DNA from: a bacterium HR20
GTDB taxonomy: Bacteria > Bacteroidota > Ignavibacteria > Kapaibacteriales > NICIL-2
Assembly: GCA_002898675.1 (NCBI GenBank)
Contig: BEHW01000068.1
Location: 1 to 11,866, forward strand
DNA: 11,866 nucleotides
Reading direction: 5' to 3'
Of this stretch, positions 6,701-11,866 are shown piece after piece (within the stretch, counting starts at the first letter, position 1; each line of letters begins with the position of its first letter). The position numbers and the translations under genes are program-made. The notes beneath the pieces are model-generated. The model was not told the DNA's origin and made no database searches. It saw only the letters and a program-made list of their open reading frames with translations.

Positions 6701-7364
6701 AGCCGAGCACAGCTGCACGCAGTGCGGTGATGTTCTCAGCGATACTCGATCCTCCAAAGATTGCCGCACCCGCAACCAGAACTGTTGCTCCAGCATTGAC
6801 GAGTGCAGCAGCGTTCCCGTGGTGAACTCCACCATCTACCTCGATGGGAATTTCGATTCGCTCTCGCTCGAGCCAGGTACGCAATCGTTCAATGCGCGCA
6901 AGCACACTGGGGATGAATTCCTGCCCTCCAAAGCCAGGATTGACGCTCATCATCAGCACAAAATCTGCATGCCCAGCTGCCTCGAATGCGTACTCGAGCG
7001 GTGTTAGTGGATTGAGGACAACCCCAGCACGAGCTCCACAGGAGCGGATCAGCGCAAGTGTGCGGTGCAAATGCTGGCACGTTTCGACGTGCACGGAGAT
7101 CCACTGCGCCCCTGCTTGAGCAAACGTCTCGACGTACCGCTCCGGCTCGACGATCATCAAGTGGCAATCAAGAGGCAGCAAGCTGACACTTCGCACTGCA
7201 GCGACAATGGGCGGGCCGAAGGTGATGTTTGGTACAAACCTGCCGTCCATGATGTCCAGATGAAGCATGTCTGCTCCACCACGTTCGCAGGCACGGATAT
7301 CCTCGGCAAGCATCGCAAAGTTTGCCGAAAGAAGCGAGGGTGCAATCATCACGTGGCGGCTCAT
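6699..7364 (-). CDS. rpe: Ribulose-phosphate 3-epimerase
   Basis: It interconverts ribulose-5-phosphate and xylulose-5-phosphate in the pentose phosphate pathway (or Calvin cycle). The 221-residue product is full length. Seen: IAPSLLSANF (7-16); metal and catalytic residues in HLDIMDGRFVPN (His35, Asp37); DCHLMI with His68; MMSVNPGFGGQEF (138-150), the phosphate-binding loop region; and the second catalytic Asp177 in EVDGGV (175-180). The C-terminal VAGAAIFG completes the phosphate site. The ATG (7364-7362) overlaps the folP stop as ATGA, a four-base overlap, so translation is likely coupled. Its stop codon lies within the T-tract of the convergent terminator. No separate promoter or Shine-Dalgarno is visible. 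It is the last gene of the minus-strand block. Confidence 0.97.
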   Translation of the reverse strand: MSRHVMIAPSLLSANFAMLAEDIRACERGGADMLHLDIMDGRFVPNITFGPPIVAAVRSVSLLPLDCHLMIVEPERYVETFAQAGAQWISVHVETCQHLHRTLALIRSCGARAGVVLNPLTPLEYAFEAAGHADFVLMMSVNPGFGGQEFIPSVLARIERLRTWLERERIEIPIEVDGGVHHGNAAALVNAGATVLVAGAAIFGGSSIAENITALRAAVLG

Positions 7365-8188
7365 CGTAGTTCAACCGAGGTCGGTTCATCAGATCGGAGT
7401 GCTCGCCAGAGTGCACGGAGCTGGACAATGTAGCTCACTGCATGAACGCGGATGTAGTCAACTGGGACATCGAGCAGCAGTGCATGTGCCAGTGCAGTTG
7501 GAACGTCTCGCTCGAGAGGATTTTCGATACCCGTCAGCGCTCCGAGGAAGCGCTTGCGCGACAGACCAAGGTAGAGTGGAACCCCGAGCTCACGAAATCG
7601 CTGCATATTCCGGAGCAGCGTGATGTTGTGCTCGACCGTCTTGCCGAAACCAATTCCGACATCGGCGATTACGGTTTCCACTCCCCAAGCTCGCGCAGCA
7701 GCAATCCGCTCTTGAAGGAATTCGAACACTTCGCGAGTAACATCGGTGTAGGTTGGATTGCGCTGCATGGTCTGCGGTGTTCCCTGCATGTGCATCAGGA
7801 CGATTGGAACGCGTCGCTCAGCGGCCAGTGGCAACATCGCTGGATCGAATCGTCCAGCACTAATGTCGTTGATCATCGTTGCGCCCGCGTCGAGCGCGGC
7901 ACGCGCAACATCGGCCTTGGTCGTGTCAATGCTGATTGGAATTGTTGGATGCTCGCGACGAATACCCTCGATGACTGGCAGAACGCGGCGGAGTTCTTCT
8001 GCTGCACTGACTGGCTCAGCACCTGGGCGTGAGCTTTCTCCGCCGACGTCAAGCACTTCTGCCCCCTGCTCAACGAGTGTGCGAGCATGGGCAATCGCTG
8101 CATCTGGCTGGTAGTACCGCCCTCCATCGCTGAATGAATCAGGCGTGACGTTGACAATCCCGACGATGGTCGGAAAGGTGCGCTGCAT
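7361..8188 (-). CDS. folP: Dihydropteroate synthase
   Basis: It condenses p-aminobenzoate with hydroxymethyl-dihydropterin diphosphate in folate synthesis and is the target of sulfonamides. The 275-residue product is full length. Seen: GIVNVTPDSFSDGG (10-23) and GGESSRPGA (49-57), the two mobile substrate loops; SIDTTKA with Asp88; INDISAG with Asn107 and Asp108; Asp176 in ADVGIGFGK; Lys212 in GLSRKRFLG; and Arg247 and His249 in IRVHAV. Two positions differ from the usual consensus: Val177 where DPG-type Pro is common, and Ala250 where RVHD-type Asp is common. The key binding residues are kept, so activity is expected. The ATG overlaps the stop of the LON-domain gene by one base (TGATG), and its stop overlaps rpe by four bases, pointing to one coupled transcript. 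A catalytically inactive paralogue is possible but unlikely. Confidence 0.95.
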   Translation of the reverse strand: MQRTFPTIVGIVNVTPDSFSDGGRYYQPDAAIAHARTLVEQGAEVLDVGGESSRPGAEPVSAAEELRRVLPVIEGIRREHPTIPISIDTTKADVARAALDAGATMINDISAGRFDPAMLPLAAERRVPIVLMHMQGTPQTMQRNPTYTDVTREVFEFLQERIAAARAWGVETVIADVGIGFGKTVEHNITLLRNMQRFRELGVPLYLGLSRKRFLGALTGIENPLERDVPTALAHALLLDVPVDYIRVHAVSYIVQLRALWRALRSDEPTSVELR

Positions 8189-8847
8189 CAGGAATCGCTG
8201 CCAGAGATTAGGTACCCATCCGTCCTGGAAATACGCTCAATTTCTTCGGCTTGATCCAAACGCGGGAGCAACTCGGCAAGATGCTGGCGAATAAGATCGA
8301 GCCGATCATTTTCTCGGCGAAATGCTAAGAGGACCTGCTTTTGCAGCAGTCGTAAGCCGGACTTCTGCGCCATGAAAAATGATGGCATCGAGCCTTCGAA
8401 AACGGGAATTCGATCAACGGGGAGGGTAAGCACTTCGGGCTTCGAATAGACACGCTTGACAAATTCATTGAATAACCCAGCACAGGTGCGGTAAAGTTCG
8501 AGGTCCAACGTTTCGCCCGGGTAGTCGTCGTAGTACTCGACCGTTGCGAGCAGATATGGCTTAGCACTCTGGTCGAGAGACTGGAGGATATAGCGCCGTC
8601 CACCCTGGACGACGATGTCAAAGCGTCCATCTTCGTATTGGCGCACGATGCCTTGCACTTCAGCAGTGCACCCAACGCGCTGGAGATTGTCCTTGTCGTA
8701 GAGATTGATGCCGAATGGGCGGCGCTGTTCGATACATTCCCGGATAAGCTGGCGATAGCGTGGTTCGAAAATGTGGAGCGGGACGTACGCTCCAGGAAAG
8801 AGCACGAGTTCGAGCGGGAAAAGCCCGAGTACATCGTGTGTTCTCAT
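8188..8847 (-). CDS. Stand-alone Lon substrate-binding (LON N-terminal) domain protein
   Basis: The 219-residue product matches the N-terminal substrate-recognition domain of Lon protease (PF02190) and contains nothing else: no AAA+ Walker motifs and no protease domain. Seen: LFPLELVLFPGAYVPLHIFE (9-28) and EPRYRQLI (28-35), the hallmark start of the domain; GCTAEVQGIVRQYEDGRFDI (59-78) and VVQGGRRYIL (79-88), the usual beta-rich core; then a helical C-terminal part (about 120-210). Stand-alone LON-domain proteins are widespread in bacteria but poorly understood, and I do not assign a function beyond possible protein binding. The start at 8847 is well supported by GGAGGT with an 8-nt spacer. 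It overlaps folP by one base. Its link with folP and rpe suggests a housekeeping role, but that is context only. Confidence 0.9.
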   Translation of the reverse strand: MRTHDVLGLFPLELVLFPGAYVPLHIFEPRYRQLIRECIEQRRPFGINLYDKDNLQRVGCTAEVQGIVRQYEDGRFDIVVQGGRRYILQSLDQSAKPYLLATVEYYDDYPGETLDLELYRTCAGLFNEFVKRVYSKPEVLTLPVDRIPVFEGSMPSFFMAQKSGLRLLQKQVLLAFRRENDRLDLIRQHLAELLPRLDQAEEIERISRTDGYLISGSDS

Positions 8848-8855
8848 CGGCGATT

Positions 8856-8861
8856 ACCTCC
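8856..8861 (-). promoter_or_regulatory. Strong ribosome binding site for the LON-domain gene
   Basis: On the minus strand GGAGGT (8861-8856) sits 8 nt before the ATG at 8847. It is one of the best Shine-Dalgarno matches in the window, where many starts have none, and it fixes the LON gene start. The two G residues at its 5' end also form part of a possible hairpin with upstream sequence. Confidence 0.8.
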
Positions 8862-8914
8862 CCACCGCAGAGTGGGGCATCCTCACCAGCAGTTGTCTTG
8901 AGTCTGCCCCACTC
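8860..8914 (-). promoter_or_regulatory. Leader with two mutually exclusive hairpins before the LON-folP-rpe genes
   Basis: In minus-strand RNA three segments occur in order: A, GAGTGGGGCA (8914-8905); B, TGCCCCACTC (8879-8870); and C, GTGGGG (8865-8860), which runs into the GGAGGT ribosome binding site. A and B pair perfectly over 10 bp, with a further 4-bp inner pairing (8902-8899 with 8885-8882). B can instead pair with C over 6 bp across a 6-nt loop, covering the start of the ribosome binding site. A-B pairing would leave the site free; B-C pairing would hide part of it. A-B may equally be a terminator or 3' end structure for sod, whose stop is at 8930, although no T-tract follows. Confidence 0.5.
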
Positions 8915-8929
8915 CTCGTGCAGGATTGA

Positions 8930-9556
8930 CTATCGCTGAACATAACGTTTGTACCGCTCGTTGATACGGCCCCAGTGTAAATTCGCCAAGAAGTTATCAA
9001 TGTACTTGGCACGTGCAGGGCCATCTTTGTGGTAGTATGCGTGTTCGAACACGTCACAGGCAATCAGCGGAATACCGCCCCAGATCGCACCGTAGTGATG
9101 CTCGTCAACCAGCACGTTGAGGAGTCGTTGGCTGTAGAGCATGTCGTATGCGAGGACACCCCATCCCGAAAGCTTTGCAGCTATTGCTGTTGCCTTGAAA
9201 TCGGCTTTCCATGCATCGAGTGATCCGAACTCGCGTTCGATTGCTGCGACAATGTCTGGACCTTTTGAGGGATCACCATCGCCGCCGAGCACCTCCCAAT
9301 AGACATCGTGGAGAAGCGCACCGGCGTGGTTCCACGTAAACCGCCGCTTGAGCTCGCCGAATGCGGACCAATTCCCATTGGCTGCCGCTTTATCAGCGTT
9401 GGGTAGCTCCACTTCGATCTTGTTGAGGAACGTCACATATCCCTTGTGGTGCGTGTTATAGTGCCAGTCTGCAGTTTCAGGCGAGATTACGTTTTTGAGG
9501 AGCTCCTTGGCTTCCTCATCAGAGTAAGGTCGAGGATTGAATTTCCATTCAGCCAT
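8930..9556 (-). CDS. Fe/Mn superoxide dismutase, archaeal-like subtype
   Basis: It dismutates superoxide to peroxide and oxygen in the cytoplasm; no signal peptide is visible. The 208-residue product has the four expected metal ligands: His32 (DWHYNTHH), His83 (LLHDVYW), Asp168 and His172 (CDVFEHAYYH). Tyr40 in HHKGYV matches the active-site Tyr34 of other enzymes. The HHKGYV block, Phe rather than Trp in DxxEHAYY, and His153 aligned by eye to the Mn-type Gln all recall archaeal enzymes such as that of Sulfolobus. Metal choice (Fe, Mn or either) cannot be read safely. The gene begins 24 nt after the IscA-type carrier gene, so it probably shares a transcript with the Fe-S genes. No Shine-Dalgarno is visible before the ATG. 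Symbol left blank because sodA/sodB depends on the metal. Confidence 0.95.
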   Translation of the reverse strand: MAEWKFNPRPYSDEEAKELLKNVISPETADWHYNTHHKGYVTFLNKIEVELPNADKAAANGNWSAFGELKRRFTWNHAGALLHDVYWEVLGGDGDPSKGPDIVAAIEREFGSLDAWKADFKATAIAAKLSGWGVLAYDMLYSQRLLNVLVDEHHYGAIWGGIPLIACDVFEHAYYHKDGPARAKYIDNFLANLHWGRINERYKRYVQR

Positions 9557-9580
9557 GCCAATGCACAGAGTAGTGAGACA

Positions 9581-10009
9581 TCATGCAGCGAAGGAACTAC
9601 CGCAACCGCAGGTGCGCGTTGCATTCGGATTTTTGAACGTAAAGCCACGCCCCATCAAGCCATCGCTAAAATCGAGCGTGACACCCATCAAGTAGAACAT
9701 GCTCTTTGCATCAATGAACACGCGGAGTCCATCAGCCTCCAAGACGATGTCATTGCTGCGCGGCTCTGCATCGAACCCAAGCGCATAGGAAAACCCTGAG
9801 CACCCGCCCCCGCGGACACCCATCCGCAGGCCGTAGGTTTCAGGAATATTGTTCTGCTCACGAATGCGCTTGATCTCTGCGATCGCCTTTGCTGTAATGG
9901 TGATCTGGTCGGTTTCCTCTGCGCCGACGATGCCTGTTGGGATGCGAAGGTCGCCACTTGTGGTCAGTACTGCTGTTTCCATCATACCTTCTCCAAAGAG
10001 GTTGGACAT
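9581..10009 (-). CDS. A-type Fe-S carrier, HesB/IscA family
   Basis: It carries iron-sulfur clusters from the assembly scaffold to target proteins. The product is 142 residues if started at 10009. The A-type domain begins near residue 35 (ITITAKAIAEIKRI). It has the three conserved cysteines: Cys70 in GGGCSGFSY and Cys134 and Cys136 in TCGCGSSF, with the standard 64-residue spacing. LGFD, DFSDGLMGRGF and NPNA complete the family pattern. The N-terminus is about 30 residues longer than classical IscA. The ATG at 10009 overlaps the iscS stop by one base (TAATG), suggesting coupling. However, the ATG at 9982 has GGAG 8 nt upstream and would remove nine residues, so it is a serious alternative start. 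Whether to call it IscA, ErpA or SufA cannot be settled here; iscS next door favours IscA. Confidence 0.92.
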   Translation of the reverse strand: MSNLFGEGMMETAVLTTSGDLRIPTGIVGAEETDQITITAKAIAEIKRIREQNNIPETYGLRMGVRGGGCSGFSYALGFDAEPRSNDIVLEADGLRVFIDAKSMFYLMGVTLDFSDGLMGRGFTFKNPNATRTCGCGSSFAA

Positions 10010-11187
10010 TAGAACGCTGGGAGAACCCGGACTTGAGCCTTTGCCAGCGCTTGCTCGAACGCAACGGCAGCGCGTTCTATTTGCTCACGAGTTGTAAAAC
10101 GACCAACACCAATACGAATTGCAGATCTGGCGCGATCGTCGCCTACACCCATCGCTTCGAGGACGTGAGAAACTCGATGCTCTCCGCTTCCACAGGCAGA
10201 AACAGTGCTCACTGCAACACTACCCTCGAGCATTGCGATCAGCCGATCTGCTTCGATTCCAGGAAAGCTGACGTTCAAATTCCCTGGCAGCCGACGGTTG
10301 GATGCCAAGTCTGGGCCATTGACCACTGCACCTGCGTAAGCCCGCTGCAACCGTTGCCACATCAACGCGCGGAGCTCAGCAAGACGGCGAGCTTCTTCTT
10401 GACGCTCAGCAAGTGCTATCTCGAGCGCCGCTGCCAAGCCAACAATCCCTGGCACATTGAGTGTACCGCTCCGCATTCCGAACTCATGCCCACCACCGTG
10501 GATGAGCGGCTCGAGGTGAATCCGTGGAAAGCGTTTTCGCACATAGAGCACACCACAGCCTTTGGGACCGTAGAACTTGTGCGCCGTAAACGATGCCAGA
10601 TCCACATTACACTGCTCAACGTCGAATGGAACTTTCCCCACTGCTTGGGTGGCGTCGGTGTGAAAGAGTACTCCTCGATCACGGCAGAGCGCCCCAATGG
10701 CTGCGATGTCCTGGAGCGTGCCAACTTCGTTGTTGGCATACATGATCGAAACCACGATTGTATCTGGTCTGATTGCTTGGTCTAGCTCATCGAGCGAGAT
10801 GAAGCCTTCCCGGTCAACGTCAAGGTACGTGATGCGAAAACCGCGCCCCTCAAGCCAGCGGCATGTGTCGAGTACAGCGCTATGCTCCGTCTTTGCAGTA
10901 ATGATGTGGCCATTCCCCTGCGCAAGCGCCAATCCTTTGAGCGCCAGGTTGACCGATTCGGTCGCACCGGACATGAAGAGGATTTCTTGCGGGTCGCGTG
11001 CTCCGATCAGCTCGGCCACCTTGCGGCGTGCAGCACTGACAGCTGCCTCGGCTTTCCAACCATAGCGGTGAAGCGCAGATGCAGGATTGCCAAAATGGAT
11101 CGAAAAGTACGGCTCCATCGCGGCCAGAACACGCTCATCGAGCGGGGTTGTCGCGTGGTAGTCGAGGTAGATGCACTCAGTGTCCAT
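10009..11187 (-). CDS. iscS: Cysteine desulfurase, IscS/NifS class
   Basis: This PLP enzyme removes sulfur from cysteine to supply Fe-S cluster assembly and tRNA thiolation. The product is 392 residues. Seen: YLDYHATTP (7-15) at the N-terminus; FGNPASALH (32-40); EHSAV with His102 stacking on PLP; ANNEVGT (151-157); HTDATQAVGK with Asp178 and Gln181; the PLP lysine Lys204 in TAHKFYGPKG; RSGTLNVPGIVG (239-250); and the sulfur-carrying Cys332 in VSACGSGEHRVSHVL. The C-terminal loop length is that of the IscS/NifS group rather than SufS. I chose ATG at 11187 over the longer frame from 11223: GGAG lies 7 nt upstream and the protein then begins at the family N-terminus. The start lies inside the regulator gene (11-bp overlap). 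The IscA-type gene overlaps the stop by one base. Confidence 0.96.
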   Translation of the reverse strand: MDTECIYLDYHATTPLDERVLAAMEPYFSIHFGNPASALHRYGWKAEAAVSAARRKVAELIGARDPQEILFMSGATESVNLALKGLALAQGNGHIITAKTEHSAVLDTCRWLEGRGFRITYLDVDREGFISLDELDQAIRPDTIVVSIMYANNEVGTLQDIAAIGALCRDRGVLFHTDATQAVGKVPFDVEQCNVDLASFTAHKFYGPKGCGVLYVRKRFPRIHLEPLIHGGGHEFGMRSGTLNVPGIVGLAAALEIALAERQEEARRLAELRALMWQRLQRAYAGAVVNGPDLASNRRLPGNLNVSFPGIEADRLIAMLEGSVAVSTVSACGSGEHRVSHVLEAMGVGDDRARSAIRIGVGRFTTREQIERAAVAFEQALAKAQVRVLPAF

Positions 11188-11623
11188 CGGGGAGCTCCAA
11201 GTTGACAGTGTGCGCGACACCACCGAGCAAGTCGGCTATTGTCATTGCGTCAAAAATACGCTCGATCTGTGCCTGGAGCGCAACAAGGGGTGAGCGAATT
11301 GTGCAATGGTCCTCGATCGTACATGGTTGGCCGTGCTCCTCCTCACACTGAACCAGATGCGGCTGATAGCCCTCGACACTACGGATAACTTCAGTGAGGG
11401 TAATCGTCGCTGGGCTACGTTCCAATGCGAACCCACCGTGGACGCCGTGGTGCACACGTACAATTCCACTCCGCGCGAGGCTACTCATCACCTTTGCAAC
11501 AAGCTCGGGAGAAAGACCACAGCATTCGGCAATTTCCTTCGACGAAACTACCTCGCCGGGGCGCACTGCCATGTATTGGAGCGCAAAGAGTGCGTATTCG
11601 ACTTTTTTCGTCAGCCGTAGCAT
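11177..11623 (-). CDS. Rrf2-family transcriptional regulator, IscR-like
   Basis: A small winged-helix repressor/activator that most likely senses Fe-S status. The 148-residue product begins MLRLTKKVEYALFALQYMA, the typical Rrf2/IscR first helix. It has a helix-turn-helix near 27-50 (SSKEIAECCGLSPELVAKVM) and the wing region with HHGVHGGFAL (58-67). Three cysteines sit in the expected cluster-ligand segment: Cys93, Cys101 and Cys107. Their spacing is C-x7-C-x5-C, whereas E. coli IscR has C-x5-C-x5-C. A Cys pair (Cys34-Cys35) lies within the helix-turn-helix. It directly precedes and overlaps iscS by 11 bp, the classic iscR-iscS arrangement, so feedback control of this operon is likely. The operon promoter and any IscR site lie beyond the right edge. 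I leave the symbol blank because ligand spacing and regulon are not proven. Confidence 0.9.
   Translation of the reverse strand: MLRLTKKVEYALFALQYMAVRPGEVVSSKEIAECCGLSPELVAKVMSSLARSGIVRVHHGVHGGFALERSPATITLTEVIRSVEGYQPHLVQCEEEHGQPCTIEDHCTIRSPLVALQAQIERIFDAMTIADLLGGVAHTVNLELPDGH
11195..11198 (-). promoter_or_regulatory. Ribosome binding site that decides the iscS start
   Basis: On the minus strand GGAG (11198-11195) sits 7 nt before the ATG at 11187, inside the last codons of the upstream regulator gene. It supports the 392-residue form of iscS over a start at 11223. Confidence 0.7.
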
Positions 11624-11625
11624 AG

Positions 11626-11866
11626 CTACTGGTCGTAGTCAACACTGACGCCGTGCGCTGTCGGGTGTGCTTGACACGTTAGGATGTAACCTTCGGCGAT
11701 TTCTTCCTCGGTGAGGACATCTTTATTGTCCATTGTAACAGTGCCACTAACAAGCTTTGCGCGGCAGGTGGCGCACTGCCTGGATACGCACGAATACGGT
11801 GGATCAAGACTGGCACGAATAGCAGCAACAAGAATCGTCTCGCCAGGCTCGACCGTTACGTCGCGT
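11626..11866 (-). CDS. 2Fe-2S ferredoxin domain, C-terminal part of a longer or separate protein, N-terminus cut by window edge
   Basis: Only the last 79 codons lie in the window; the frame is open to the right edge. The fragment is a plant-type [2Fe-2S] ferredoxin fold with ligands in CVSRQCATC (fragment residues 26-34, C-x4-C-x2-C) and the fourth in ILTCQAHP (Cys64). The order RDVTVEPGETILVAA, cluster loop, AKLVSGTVTM, LTEEEIAEGYILTCQAHP and VSVDYD at the end is like the C-terminal domain of PaaE-type ferredoxin-NAD(P)H reductases. A fused FAD/NAD domain could precede it, but a small free ferredoxin cannot be excluded. The cluster loop lacks the glycines common between the first cysteines. 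The stop lies 2 nt before the regulator start, so it is probably co-transcribed with the Fe-S genes that follow. Confidence 0.85.
   Translation of the reverse strand, partial: RDVTVEPGETILVAAIRASLDPPYSCVSRQCATCRAKLVSGTVTMDNKDVLTEEEIAEGYILTCQAHPTAHGVSVDYDQ

Noticed and set aside
10416..10785. Open frames on both strands across iscS in other reading frames.
   Set aside because: No domain features; explained by the iscS coding sequence.
11188..11223. Longer iscS start at 11223.
   Set aside because: The 12 added residues are not family-like, and the ATG at 11187 has GGAG at ideal spacing.
1..11866. Search for mobile elements, CRISPR arrays, toxin-antitoxin pairs, tRNA/rRNA genes or a novel multi-gene system.
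   Set aside because: Nearly all sequence is taken up by recognisable housekeeping genes in orderly operons; no transposase, integrase, regular repeats or cloverleaf-like RNA was seen.

Overview
This window looks like an ordinary housekeeping segment of a bacterial chromosome, moderately GC-rich by eye and almost fully coding. The best hint to the host is a 31-codon gene for a very basic AURKAIP1/COX24-domain ribosomal protein of the type common in Bacteroidota and Chlorobiota. A rhomboid protease with a C-terminal helical tail of a kind I associate with the same group agrees. One promoter-like site also fits the Bacteroidota -7 pattern TAnnTTTG. I therefore infer a Bacteroidota/Chlorobiota-related (FCB group) organism. 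The short form of IspG argues against a typical Chlorobium or Bacteroides. No 16S or other taxonomic marker is present, so placement is tentative.

Left edge (1-820, minus strand): uppS, undecaprenyl diphosphate synthase, running off the left end. It is divergent from a plus-strand block, across a gap of about 190 bp that holds candidate overlapping promoters.

Plus-strand block (1010-6602): an HU/IHF-type DNA-binding protein; a membrane-anchored TPR protein; the small COX24-like ribosomal protein; then gap-pgk, a glycolytic pair spaced 15 nt apart; then a rhomboid protease and ispG, spaced 5 nt apart. A strong intrinsic terminator (6656-6700) closes the block, and its T-tract reaches the stop codon of the convergent rpe gene.

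Minus-strand block (11866 down to 6699, read right to left): the C-terminal 2Fe-2S ferredoxin domain of a truncated protein; an IscR-like Rrf2 regulator; iscS; an IscA/HesB A-type carrier; Fe/Mn superoxide dismutase; a stand-alone Lon substrate-binding-domain protein; folP; and rpe. Start and stop codons overlap or nearly touch at most junctions, so this reads as one operon or two. The first part combines Fe-S cluster sensing, sulfur supply, cluster delivery and superoxide defence. The second part (LON, folP, rpe) has its own strong Shine-Dalgarno site, placed in a leader that can form two mutually exclusive hairpins.

I found no mobile elements, CRISPR arrays, tRNAs, rRNAs, toxin-antitoxin pairs or defence genes, and no undescribed multi-gene system. 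No gene-free stretch exceeds 300 bases. The items most worth a second look are the tiny ribosomal protein gene, the alternative-hairpin leader before the LON gene, and the iscR-iscS-iscA-sod arrangement without iscU.
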